The notes beneath the pieces were generated by a model. It saw nothing but the letters and a program-made list of their open reading frames with translations. It was not told where the DNA came from and ran no database searches. 21,927 nt of DNA, taken from assembly GCA_029556045.1 (NCBI GenBank), contig JAKQGS010000358.1:1-21927 (forward strand), in the 5' to 3' direction. The stretch comes from Pseudomonadota bacterium (GTDB lineage: Bacteria; Bdellovibrionota; Oligoflexia; Oligoflexales; Oligoflexaceae). Shown here piece by piece: positions 1 through 7,597 of this stretch. Made by a program: the position numbers and the translations under genes. Numbering within the stretch: the stretch's first letter is position 1; each line of letters opens with the position of its first letter.

Positions 1-8
1 AACAGGAG

Positions 9-527
9 TTGAAAGGTTGGTTCGTGCTCAATCAAGCCGCCATCGAGGCTGCCGCTCAGGAAGTCTTGGACACCATCCGCTTGGAGGAGCCTCCCCTCTT
101 TTTGCCGGAAATCAGCACCGCCTTTCCCGCGGTGACCTTTGCAGGCATGCCCAGCTCGGCTTTGCCGAATTCCCAGGAACCAATATCCAGCATAGCATCC
201 GCAAGCGGACTTCAGGTTCAATATGCCAATGACGTTAAAATGGGCTCCTTCCTGCGGTTCAGTCTGGCGCGGGCAGCCGCCCCCTGGTTTCTGCGGAACA
301 AGGGTCTATTGATTCCGGAAGAAGTCGGTTCCGTCCATGAAGCGGTCATCCGCGTGCAATCCAATGTTTTTGCCGCTTACCTGCTGACACCCACCCCTAT
401 GGTGCGGCGCGAGCTGGCCAAGGCCTCCCCTAACCGCAGCATTGTGACTCAACTGGCGGATATGTTTTGGGTGTCGAAAGGATTTATGAACCAGCGGCTG
501 AAGACGATTCTAGAAACCCGATCCTGA
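9..527 (+). CDS. Degenerate ImmA/IrrE-like protein, probably 5'-truncated by the window edge
   Basis: The layout resembles the IrrE/ImmA metallopeptidase domain (COG2856-like). Residues 83-95 align with the family's RFTLAHELGHxLL helix, residues 116-128 (VQSNVFAAYLLTP) with its EREANxFAAxLLMP helix, and the tail (LADMFWVSKGFMNQRLK) with its closing helix-turn-helix-like segment. The zinc-binding HExxH is absent: the sequence reads SLARAAAPW, and the downstream acidic ligand is also replaced. If the assignment holds, this is a non-catalytic pseudo-peptidase, perhaps a binding or regulatory protein. Position 9 is a TTG sitting directly against AGGAG, too close to act as its start. The frame is open to the window edge, so the true start may lie outside; GTG at 24 behind AAAGG is the best internal alternative. 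It converges on the next gene. The family call rests on motif layout only. Confidence 0.6.
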   Translation: MKGWFVLNQAAIEAAAQEVLDTIRLEEPPLFLPEISTAFPAVTFAGMPSSALPNSQEPISSIASASGLQVQYANDVKMGSFLRFSLARAAAPWFLRNKGLLIPEEVGSVHEAVIRVQSNVFAAYLLTPTPMVRRELAKASPNRSIVTQLADMFWVSKGFMNQRLKTILETRS

Positions 528-533
528 ACACGA

Positions 534-558
534 AGGGATCGTGGTCTGGCCGATCCCT
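534..558. terminator. Hairpin between two convergent genes
   Basis: An 8-bp perfect stem (AGGGATCG / CGATCCCT) with a 9-nt loop lies between the convergent stop codons and overlaps the stop of the minus-strand gene. Neither side has a strong T-run, so a bidirectional terminator is inferred mainly from position. Confidence 0.35.
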
Positions 559-1414
559 ACTCCGTTTCTTCGTCTTGTTTTTTCACTTCGATCAGGGATT
601 TGCCGTCCGGCAGTGAGAGCCACTGTTCCGAGGTCAATTCCACAAACTTGACACCCGTATTTCCCGGCTTTTTGAGAAAATCTTCCGGATCCAACTCCCG
701 CTTACGGCATTTTTCAATGCGATACAGTTTGGAATAGTAAGTGACGTACTTCCCTTCCAGCCCCTTACAGGCCTCGTCCAGGGGAATCACGTCGATACCA
801 GCTTTGCCATTCAGAATTTTCTCGTATTCGCCATCCAGAATCGACGGGATCTCCTTGCCCACTTTCAGGGCGTGGTACTCCGCCTCATCCAACTCAATGA
901 TTTCCCCGTCCCCCTTGCGATGCTTTTTGCGGTGAGCCTCCAGGGTTTCCAAATCTGGAAAGGGGCGTCGCAGGCATTTCTCCACATACTCGATATCACC
1001 CCCTCCGAGGATGATGTAACGCCCTTCCAGATCGCTGCACCCCCGTTTACGGGGCAAGGCAGCAGGCCGGATCGGCGTACCGACATCCAGCATGGCGATG
1101 GTGTCCTTATCCACCCCTACGACCTTATGTCGTAGATTGATGGTGCTGACCTGCTCTGCCCCCACGATTTCCCGCCGTTTGCAATTTTCCACCTTGAAAA
1201 CCTGATCGTAGAAACCGATATAGCGCCCTTCGTACTTTTGACATTCCGCCTTTTTTTGCCCTGCAGTGTACTCTTTGGGTTGAGGGGGTTTCCATGCAGG
1301 GGGGGCGTCTTTATCAGGAGCCGTGGTTTGCTTCCCCGTCGCTGCCGCAGGTTTGTCCTGCGCCATGGCACCCCAGGAAAACGCCGCTATCAATAAACTG
1401 ATCAGATACCGCAT
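557..1414 (-). CDS. Secreted protein with three tandem cysteine-pair repeats, unknown function
   Basis: A 285-residue protein with a clear Sec signal peptide (cleavage near MAQ-D, residues 17-20) followed by a Pro/Lys-rich linker to about residue 50. I do not recognise the family. The mature part holds three copies of a unit: C-x3-EG-[RK]-Y-[IV], then about 10 residues, then [VI]-E-[NK]-C with basic residues, at C58/C78, C126/C147 and C216/C236. Each unit is followed by a loosely conserved segment of the type (I/V)xLDExxxxxLxxGxxI. The regular 20-21 residue cysteine spacing suggests one periplasmic disulfide per repeat (inference). ATG at 1414 follows GGGG with a 5-nt gap. The gene lies just beyond the htpG terminator on the same strand, so it probably has its own promoter, which I could not place. 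Confidence 0.8.
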   Translation of the reverse strand: MRYLISLLIAAFSWGAMAQDKPAAATGKQTTAPDKDAPPAWKPPQPKEYTAGQKKAECQKYEGRYIGFYDQVFKVENCKRREIVGAEQVSTINLRHKVVGVDKDTIAMLDVGTPIRPAALPRKRGCSDLEGRYIILGGGDIEYVEKCLRRPFPDLETLEAHRKKHRKGDGEIIELDEAEYHALKVGKEIPSILDGEYEKILNGKAGIDVIPLDEACKGLEGKYVTYYSKLYRIEKCRKRELDPEDFLKKPGNTGVKFVELTSEQWLSLPDGKSLIEVKKQDEETE

Positions 1415-1432
1415 AGCTGCCCCGCACTTACA

Positions 1433-1465
1433 ATAAAAAAGAGACCCGGCCTGACTGGCCGGGTC
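1433..1465 (-). terminator. Rho-independent terminator of htpG
   Basis: Read on the minus strand, GACCCGGCC and GGCCGGGTC form a 9-bp GC-rich stem with a 5-nt loop, followed by TCTTTTTTATT. It lies about 50 nt past the htpG stop. Confidence 0.9.
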
Positions 1466-1516
1466 CTTTTATCATAATCTGAATTTCCGGTTTTCCAAAG
1501 AAAATCCTGGGATTCA

Positions 1517-3361
1517 TCAGGAAACGGACCCGCCATAGCCTCCCAGCAAGTCGGAAGCCCGCTCCACGAACTGTTGCATAGAGTCCGGCGTGAATTTGCC
1601 GTTCTGCATATAAGCCAGATCGTAAATGTGCTGCACCATCAACCGCAGCTTGTCCTCTTGCGGGGCCAGGCCGCCGGCAAGGGCCAACAGGTTTTTGACG
1701 GCGCTGCTGTTGGGATTGACCAGCAGGGTCTGCTCCACTTCAAAATTGTCCATGGTGGAAATAAACTGGTTAAAACGCCCCATTTCTTTCAGCCGACGCA
1801 TGTTTTCATCCTGCACCAGAATGGCGGGCAGACGGGATGATTTAAGGTTTTCTACGCGGATCTTAAGTTTGTCATTAGTGAGATACTTGCGAAACAGGCC
1901 TTCCACCTTTTCGGTGACGGTTTTGGGATCGACGTTATCCGTGATCAGATTGCTGGCAGGTTCCACCAGACTCTTCAGCACATCCGCATCCACCCGCTGA
2001 AATTGAAATTTCCGGCCGGACTGCATCTCCAGGTAGGGGAAAAAGTGTTGATCAATCATGGTTTCCGCGATCAGGACTTCGATGCCGTTTTCCCGGAACA
2101 ACGACAGGTATCCCGCCTGCATGCTGCGATCAGTGGCGTAGATGATCTTGCCGTCGGTTTTGTCCTTCATCCGCTCCAGATATGCGTCAAGGGAGGTAAA
2201 CTCGTCTTTGGTATTCCGGTAAATCAGATGATCCACCATCCGCTCATAAAACTTATGATCCCGCAACATGCCGTATTTGATGAAAGCATGGATATCGTCC
2301 CAGTACTTCTCGAACGTCTCCTTTTCATTTTTAGCCATGCCCGTTAGCTTGTCCGCCACCTTCTTGGTGATGTGATCCCGGATGGTACGCACCTGGGGAT
2401 CGTTCTGCAGAAAGCTGCGAGACACGTTGAGGGGCAGATCCGGGCAATCGATAGCCCCCTTCAGCAGGGTGAGAAATTCAGGGATCAGCTCCTTGGGATT
2501 ATCAGCCACATAGACCTGATTGGAGTAAAGTTTCACTTCACCCTGGGAGGCATCCAGCTCGTGCTGCAGGCGTGGGAAAAACAGAATCCCCTTGAGTTTG
2601 AAGGGATAGTCCACATTGAGATGAATCCAGAAGAGCGGATCCGCGGCCGTTGGAAACAGCTTGTGAAAAAACTCCTTGTACTGCTCATCCTTCAGCTCCG
2701 ATGGTGATTTAGTCCACAGGGGAATCGGATCGTTCACCTGCTCCCCTGCCAAATGGATCGGGTAGCGGATAAAGGTGCAGTATTTATTTAAAACCTCACG
2801 GATAGTGGAGGTCTCCAGCATTTCCTTGGAATCGTCCGCAATGTGCAGCGTAATGGTAGTTCCGATATCCTTGCGGCTTGAGGAGGTCAGCACAAACTCA
2901 GTGCTGCCATCGCAGGACCAGTGGGCCCCCACCGCCCCTTCCTGGTAGGACAACGAGTCGATTTCAACCTTGTGAGCCACCATAAAGGCCGAATAAAACC
3001 CCAGGCCGAAATGGCCGATAACCTGATCCTCGTCCGCCTTGCCCTGGTATTTTTCCACAAACTCCTGCACCGACGAAAACGCCACCTGATTGATGTAACG
3101 CCGCACCTCGTCCGCCGTCAGGCCGATCCCGGTATCGGTGATGGTCAAAATGCCCTTGTCCCGGTCCACATCGATGGTGATGCGTGGGGCCGCGGTGTTG
3201 GTCTTCACCTCCCCGAGTAAACTCAGTTTTTCCAGCTTCAAGATCGCATCGGTGGCATTGGCCACCAGCTCCCGCAGGAAAATCTCCTTTTCCGAATAGA
3301 GCCACTTTTTAATGATGGGGAAAATATTTTCGGTGTGAATCGATATCTGACCCTTTTCCAT
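1517..3361 (-). CDS. htpG: Molecular chaperone HtpG (Hsp90 family)
   Basis: Bacterial Hsp90: a cytosolic, ATP-dependent homodimeric chaperone that remodels late folding intermediates and heat-damaged proteins. The 614-residue product matches the family's usual length. The N-terminal GHKL ATPase is clear: FLRELVANATDAILKL, then the nucleotide-binding DTGIGLT and the GHFGLGFYSAF lid region. Middle-domain landmarks include PLNVSRSFLQND, whose arginine contacts the ATP gamma phosphate in Hsp90s. I start at ATG 3361 (MEKGQISIHTENIF), which matches the family N-terminus and has AGGTG and GGAG upstream; the frame could extend another 19 codons. A heat-shock-like promoter lies about 70 nt upstream and a strong terminator follows. 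Confidence 0.97.
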   Translation of the reverse strand: MEKGQISIHTENIFPIIKKWLYSEKEIFLRELVANATDAILKLEKLSLLGEVKTNTAAPRITIDVDRDKGILTITDTGIGLTADEVRRYINQVAFSSVQEFVEKYQGKADEDQVIGHFGLGFYSAFMVAHKVEIDSLSYQEGAVGAHWSCDGSTEFVLTSSSRKDIGTTITLHIADDSKEMLETSTIREVLNKYCTFIRYPIHLAGEQVNDPIPLWTKSPSELKDEQYKEFFHKLFPTAADPLFWIHLNVDYPFKLKGILFFPRLQHELDASQGEVKLYSNQVYVADNPKELIPEFLTLLKGAIDCPDLPLNVSRSFLQNDPQVRTIRDHITKKVADKLTGMAKNEKETFEKYWDDIHAFIKYGMLRDHKFYERMVDHLIYRNTKDEFTSLDAYLERMKDKTDGKIIYATDRSMQAGYLSLFRENGIEVLIAETMIDQHFFPYLEMQSGRKFQFQRVDADVLKSLVEPASNLITDNVDPKTVTEKVEGLFRKYLTNDKLKIRVENLKSSRLPAILVQDENMRRLKEMGRFNQFISTMDNFEVEQTLLVNPNSSAVKNLLALAGGLAPQEDKLRLMVQHIYDLAYMQNGKFTPDSMQQFVERASDLLGGYGGSVS

Positions 3362-3432
3362 AGACACCTGGTCTCCTGCATAATTTAGCGACAATGGACT
3401 GAAATGACCCCTGATCAATAGTTTCGGCGTAA

Positions 3433-3461
3433 GTTATAAGGTGAATTGCAGCCCTGTCAAG
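3433..3461 (-). promoter_or_regulatory. htpG promoter, sigma-70 and/or RpoH type
   Basis: On the minus strand, TTGACA (3455-3460) and TATAAC (3433-3438) are separated by 16 nt, about 70 nt before the htpG ATG. The same bases read as CTTG-N17-CTTAT, the core of the alphaproteobacterial RpoH consensus, which suits a heat-shock chaperone. Which sigma factor uses it cannot be decided from sequence. Confidence 0.65.
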
Positions 3462-3743
3462 AATGGCCCCAAGATCGGCGCGACTTATGGCAACCTTTTT
3501 TAACGTAAAAAAATTAAGCGCTAAAAGAATCCTCCCTGCTTAAGCACTCCCCCAACACAGGCACTCGACTCCAGATTAGCTCAAATTATCATGTATTATC
3601 AGATTGTTACAAAACTTTACATTTCTTCACCTAAGTTGCCCGACGGCGAGAAGTAGCGACACAGAGCTATCGTTTTGGCAATGTAACTGCCAGTTCCAAA
3701 TAAATCTTGGTTGAGGAACCCCTGGAGTCGCTCCAGCGCCCGG
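3462..3743. other. A/T-rich non-coding spacer upstream of htpG
   Basis: Beyond the htpG promoter, the rest of this roughly 380-nt gap has no credible coding frame. It contains the short palindrome TGCTTAAGCA (3537-3546), a near-palindrome TTAAGCGCTAA (3514-3524) and a tight hairpin CTGGAG-TCG-CTCCAG (3722-3736) just after the methyltransferase stop. The hairpin has no T-run, so I do not call it a terminator. The palindromes could be operator sites but nothing supports a specific one. Confidence 0.5.
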
Positions 3744-4430
3744 TCAACGTGCCGTGCCCAGCCAAAACCGCAGCACAAACGTCTCGATAGTTTTATCCTG
3801 CCATGTCACCGGCATGATTTGCACGTTGGATGCAAAGCCCTGACCCTCCATCGCGGACACAAAATCCTGGAGATAGGCCCGCCCGGGGTCGGTGATGATG
3901 ACCCTGCCCTGGGGAGACAGGTGCTGGCGGATGAAAGCCGCCAAAGGGATCGGCTGTTCCGCGGAGTAGAGAACATCGCTGCCAATGATCCAGTCATAAC
4001 ACTGCAGATCAGGTGACAGAGCCAGCCAACTGCCCCGTACATAGGTGAGGGAATCATCGGGGAGGCCATTGGACCGCAAATTTTCCCGCAGGAAGGCCTC
4101 CACGTCCGGATGATAATCCATAGCGGTGACCTGAGCCCGCTGCTTCAATGCCACCATGGCAGGAACCCCCAAACCGCACCCAACTTCCAGAAGGGAACGT
4201 CCTCGCAGTTGGTCATTGGTTTCCGCGGCCACATTGCGGGCCAGCGATAATGCCGAAGGCCAAAGGGTGCCAAAGTAGGGACACAGATCCAGATCCTGCG
4301 GCACATCCGGCTGAATAAACATGTCGTCCACGGTTTGATCAAAATCAACCAACACCTGCAGATCAAAGGACCAGGGATGAATCTCCACGGTCTGGCGTTT
4401 GAGTTTGTACTGGAAAACAAAAGTGTTCAT
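3744..4430 (-). CDS. SAM-dependent methyltransferase, METTL20/21 (protein-lysine) type
   Basis: A 228-residue class I methyltransferase. Residues 82-88 (EVGCGLG) form the SAM-binding motif I, an acidic residue follows the next strand (MDYHP, about 105), and SDVLY (151-155) matches the D-V-x-Y signature typical of the METTL20/21 or Methyltransf_16 family, whose members mostly methylate lysines of proteins such as chaperones or ETF-beta. The upstream segment LWPSALSLARNV fits the family's conserved W-P-S/A-A block. The substrate cannot be read from the sequence. It lies upstream of htpG on the same strand, but htpG has its own promoter, so a link is only suggestive. The ribosome-binding site is weak. 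It is divergent from the hybrid kinase gene. Confidence 0.8.
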   Translation of the reverse strand: MNTFVFQYKLKRQTVEIHPWSFDLQVLVDFDQTVDDMFIQPDVPQDLDLCPYFGTLWPSALSLARNVAAETNDQLRGRSLLEVGCGLGVPAMVALKQRAQVTAMDYHPDVEAFLRENLRSNGLPDDSLTYVRGSWLALSPDLQCYDWIIGSDVLYSAEQPIPLAAFIRQHLSPQGRVIITDPGRAYLQDFVSAMEGQGFASNVQIMPVTWQDKTIETFVLRFWLGTAR

Positions 4431-4458
4431 TCGGATAGTTACCGCCCGTGATTAAAAC

Positions 4459-4467
4459 TGGTAGAAT
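4459..4467 (+). promoter_or_regulatory. Extended -10 promoter of the hybrid kinase
   Basis: TGGTAGAAT is a TGn extended -10 (4459-4467) with a poor -35 (TTACCG at 4439-4444). It lies about 47 nt before the preferred kinase start, inside the divergent gap. Confidence 0.4.
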
Positions 4468-4513
4468 TACCTACATTTGTTGCCCCAACACCACAAGCAA
4501 ATATGAGGCAGTC

Positions 4514-6262
4514 ATGACCTTTGGTCGGCAAAAGGAGGCTTTTTTTGAGCAAATAATCCAGCTTTTTGCTCGTTGGTTGCCACCGGACATGAAGGACCAG
4601 CCAGATACCCTGCGTAAGGCATCGCTGATCATCGGCACCAATTTTGTTGTGGTATCTTTCCTCATACCCTATTGGGCCTATGAGAGTTACCACCGGGGTC
4701 CACTCCACCCCGGGGCACTTGCCAATCTGATCTGCATTGCCGGCCTTCTCCTCATGGTTCCCATGATCCGTTATACCCGCTCCTTGGTCTGGACATCCCT
4801 GATTATGCCCACTCTGGGAATCATCGCCCTGCCCCTGTCGATGGTGGACAAGGGCTGGATCTTTGCGGACGAGTTGATGTGGTTCAGCCTTCTGCCGACT
4901 GTAGCCAGTTTTCTGGCAGGCCCCGTGATCGGCCTGGTCTACACAATAGCAGGGGTGGCGACGATTATCGCAATCGCGGTTTACCAGCACCTCCATACAC
5001 AGTTGCCCCATAATTACACCACTCAGGACCTTATCCACCGAACCGTATCGGCCATATCCATCGTATTCTTGGCTTGGGTGATCTCGGCAATTTACGAGGT
5101 AGTGCGACGAGCAGCGCAGCGCCGGGCGGAAGAGGCCCAGCGCAGCACCGAAGAGCTTTCACGGGCCCGCATCCGCTTTCTGGCCAATATGTCCCATGAG
5201 ATCCGCACCCCCATGAACGGAGTGCTGGCCACTGCGGAAATTCTACTGGACTCTCCCTTGAACAGCGAACAGAAAAGATACGCGGAGACCATTCGCCAAA
5301 GTGGCTCCGACCTCCTGGTGATCATCAATGACATCCTGGACTTTTCCAAGATCGCGGCCGGCAAGATGCCTTTGGACAGCAAGCCCACCGACATCCGAAC
5401 CATGTTGAACGATCTGAAGCAAATTTTCGAGCCGCTGGCCCAAAAAAACGGCATCACCCTGGTGATTCATATCGATGCCCAGATTCCGTCCTACTTTCGT
5501 GGCGATCCCATTCGATTGCGCCAGGTTCTAATGAATCTTTTGGGTAATGCCATCAAATTCACATCCACCGGCACTGTCACCCTGACCTCCCGTTACGAGG
5601 CAAGCAAGACAGCCGATCACACGATTTCTTTTGAGGTCACCGATACCGGCATCGGCATTGCCGCCGATGATTTTGAAAAGATTTTCAAGCCCTACTCCCA
5701 GGTGGACACCTCTGCCAAACGCCGTTACGGTGGCAGCGGACTGGGCCTGGCCATCAGCAAAGCTTTGGTCGAAAGCATGGGAGGCAGCATGTGGTTTGAA
5801 AGCCAACTTGGCCAGGGGAGTACCTTTTCCTTTCAGATCCCCTGCCACGCCACCGCGCCGGAATCCCCGACGCCAATGCCTTCGCTGCGACAGTCGTTTA
5901 ACTACCGGGTTCTGGTGGCGGAGGACAACGAGGTCAACCTGCAGGTCCTCACCACTTTGTTGCAAAAACTTGGCATGAAACCGGAAGTTGCCCGCAACGG
6001 CCAGGAGGTCCTGGACGAGCTAGAGCGTCACTCCTATGATGTGATCTTTATGGATTGCCAGATGCCCCAGCTGGACGGTTTTGAGGCCACACAGCGCCTG
6101 CGCCAGAAGTTTCCCAACACAAAAATCAAAGTGATCGCGCTCACCGCCAGCACCATGCCGGAGGACCGCCAAAGGTGTATGCAGGTGGGCATGGACGACT
6201 TTCTACCCAAGCCCATCACCCGTGAAAGCCTATCGCGGGTTTTGAACAATATTGCGGGATAG
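4514..6262 (+). CDS. Membrane-bound hybrid histidine kinase with C-terminal receiver
   Basis: A 582-residue sensor kinase. About six hydrophobic segments (roughly residues 37-195) form an integral membrane input region with little periplasmic sequence. A short helical linker leads to HisKA with the phosphorylated H228 in FLANMSHEIRTPMNG. The HATPase part shows the N box (LMNLLGNAIKFT), G1 (VTDTGIGI) and G2 (GGSGLGLAIS). A receiver domain (about 463-580) carries the acidic pair ED, D514 in FMDCQMPQLDG, and K in LPKP. No Hpt domain is present, so the phosphorelay partner lies elsewhere. I chose ATG 4514 because GAGG sits 5 nt before it; a GTG at 4448 would add 22 residues but overlaps the likely promoter. 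The signal is unknown. Confidence 0.92.
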   Translation: MTFGRQKEAFFEQIIQLFARWLPPDMKDQPDTLRKASLIIGTNFVVVSFLIPYWAYESYHRGPLHPGALANLICIAGLLLMVPMIRYTRSLVWTSLIMPTLGIIALPLSMVDKGWIFADELMWFSLLPTVASFLAGPVIGLVYTIAGVATIIAIAVYQHLHTQLPHNYTTQDLIHRTVSAISIVFLAWVISAIYEVVRRAAQRRAEEAQRSTEELSRARIRFLANMSHEIRTPMNGVLATAEILLDSPLNSEQKRYAETIRQSGSDLLVIINDILDFSKIAAGKMPLDSKPTDIRTMLNDLKQIFEPLAQKNGITLVIHIDAQIPSYFRGDPIRLRQVLMNLLGNAIKFTSTGTVTLTSRYEASKTADHTISFEVTDTGIGIAADDFEKIFKPYSQVDTSAKRRYGGSGLGLAISKALVESMGGSMWFESQLGQGSTFSFQIPCHATAPESPTPMPSLRQSFNYRVLVAEDNEVNLQVLTTLLQKLGMKPEVARNGQEVLDELERHSYDVIFMDCQMPQLDGFEATQRLRQKFPNTKIKVIALTASTMPEDRQRCMQVGMDDFLPKPITRESLSRVLNNIAG

Positions 6263-6275
6263 ACCTAGCACCATT

Positions 6276-6349
6276 CAGCGACAACAGCGTGCCGCTCAGA
6301 ATAGACTGCGCAAAACTGAAGTAAAGCACCAGTCCTACCCCATCCACCA
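6276..6349 (-). pseudogene. Remnant of the 3' end of an mgtE gene
   Basis: This 74-nt segment aligns without gaps to the last part of the intact mgtE (9617-9690, constant offset 3341) with 63 identical positions. Read on the minus strand it encodes VVDGVGLVLYFSFAQSILSG followed by TLL, against LVDVVGLVLYFSFAQLILSG and TLL in MgtE. The mgtE stop codon is changed to a serine codon here. Six of the 11 differences are synonymous, so this copy probably diverged while it was part of a functional mgtE and is not simply a decayed recent duplicate. No other mgtE sequence adjoins it. Confidence 0.85.
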
Positions 6350-6363
6350 CCATTAGTAAGAAG

Positions 6364-7116
6364 CTATTGTCGCATGGCATACCCGATATAGCCCACCGCT
6401 GTGAGCTTCGTGAAGCGAAATGAAAAATCAGGATGAACACGACGTTGCGATAGAGACAACCAAAATGCCTTTGATTCCCAACTGGGTCGAATTCCCGTGA
6501 CAAATTGTGGTTGCAGATTGGCATTCACGCACATCTTCGCTAATTCGCGAGGGGTGATAAACATACGATACAGGTGCATGTGCTCTGGGCAATCGTTTGA
6601 AAAGAATTCCACCGCTTTAATCACCAGCAGAAAAGACAACCAGGTGCGATTAAATGTGTGATAAACCAGAATTCCACCTGGTTTTAAGACGCGAGAAGCT
6701 TCCGCAATGGCTCGACCGGGTTGATCCACGTGTTCTAAGAAATCTAACATGATGACAGCATCGTATTGCGCATCTGCATCTGGCAAAGCATAGGCATCGG
6801 CAACTTCATATTCGACAGTCGCTTGTGGGGGACGATGCTGACGGGCTATCGCTAATGAGCCAGCAGACATATCAATGCCCTTCACCCGGTAGCCCAGTGC
6901 ACCTAAAGGATTGCTAATCAGACCGGCGCCACAACCAATATCGAGAATCTTGGCATGGTCCGAAATTTTTTCCTTCCTTAACGATTCCTGTACAAATTGA
7001 AGTTTTATCGTGGATTCAGCCCGCAATAGAGCGATGGGATGAGACTCATCGTCATACCACCGATCTCCCAATTGATCATAAAATGCATTGTTGATAGTCG
7101 GTTTTGTGATGTTCAT
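6364..7116 (-). CDS. UbiG-like SAM-dependent methyltransferase of the polyketide operon
   Basis: A 250-residue class I methyltransferase resembling UbiG and related quinone/phenol O-methyltransferases. Motif I is ILDIGCGAG (57-65), followed by acidic D82 (GIDMSAGSLAIA), VADAYALP and MLDFLEHVDQP; the late VLKPGGILVYHTFNRTW block is also UbiG-like. As the last gene of an operon headed by a type III polyketide synthase, it probably methylates a hydroxyl of the polyketide product, such as a resorcinol or pyrone (inference). I start at ATG 7116, which has AAAGGA about 8 nt upstream; an in-frame ATG at 7164 would overlap the preceding gene. The stop lies 15 nt from the mgtE remnant, so the inserted block ends here. 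Confidence 0.85.
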   Translation of the reverse strand: MNITKPTINNAFYDQLGDRWYDDESHPIALLRAESTIKLQFVQESLRKEKISDHAKILDIGCGAGLISNPLGALGYRVKGIDMSAGSLAIARQHRPPQATVEYEVADAYALPDADAQYDAVIMLDFLEHVDQPGRAIAEASRVLKPGGILVYHTFNRTWLSFLLVIKAVEFFSNDCPEHMHLYRMFITPRELAKMCVNANLQPQFVTGIRPSWESKAFWLSLSQRRVHPDFSFRFTKLTAVGYIGYAMRQ

Positions 7117-7133
7117 CAGTCTATCCTTTGATT

Positions 7134-7595
7134 TTAGTGTTTGGATGCAGTTTTGTGCATCCAATAAAAGAGCTGAATGGTCAAAATGCCAGCAATCAAA
7201 GGAGGGAGATAAATCAATCCGGATTGATCGCCCCAGTTAAAAGCCCACAATGTGCCAATGGCGATGAGAAGAGGAGCATGAATTAAAAAGAGAATACTAT
7301 GCAGCCATTGTTCACCGGCAGAACAAAGATCGGTATGAATCCATTCATCCTTGGTCACGCATAAACTCGAAACAATGGACAAAACGACAAATAATTTAAT
7401 GAGGATAGGGTTCGGTTGCGTATAGGCCGCCAAGCTGACGGGGAGCATAAATACCAAACCATCCACAGGGTGCCCCCAAACCTCCCAGCGGGGCAAACCG
7501 CGGCGTCTATGAAACCAGAGTTCATCGATGATCATGGCCATACACTGCACGGACAAACCAACCCAGGTGGCCGTGATAAGCCACGAAAGATCCAT
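7134..7595 (-). CDS. Small polytopic membrane protein of the polyketide operon
   Basis: A 153-residue hydrophobic protein with four to five predicted membrane helices (about 5-22, 47-62, 64-82, 95-115, 128-146). I do not recognise the family. Two polar stretches stand out: IDELWFHRRRGLPRWEVWGH near residues 23-42, and TKDEWIHTDLCSAGEQWLHS near 84-103, both rich in Asp/Glu, His and Trp. Their spacing could suit a membrane-embedded metal site, as in membrane hydroxylases or desaturases, but no canonical histidine motif is visible. I start at ATG 7595, two nt after the polyketide synthase stop. This tight coupling implies joint expression and a role in modifying, transporting or placing the product. 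Confidence 0.75.
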   Translation of the reverse strand: MDLSWLITATWVGLSVQCMAMIIDELWFHRRRGLPRWEVWGHPVDGLVFMLPVSLAAYTQPNPILIKLFVVLSIVSSLCVTKDEWIHTDLCSAGEQWLHSILFLIHAPLLIAIGTLWAFNWGDQSGLIYLPPLIAGILTIQLFYWMHKTASKH

Positions 7596-7597
7596 AA

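Noticed and set aside
3722..3736. CTGGAG-TCG-CTCCAG hairpin after the METTL21-like gene
   Set aside because: No T-run on either side, so not called a terminator.
4439..5038. Minus-strand frame opposite the membrane region of the hybrid kinase
   Set aside because: Low-complexity Gln/Asp/Gly composition, antisense to transmembrane coding sequence; no protein signature.
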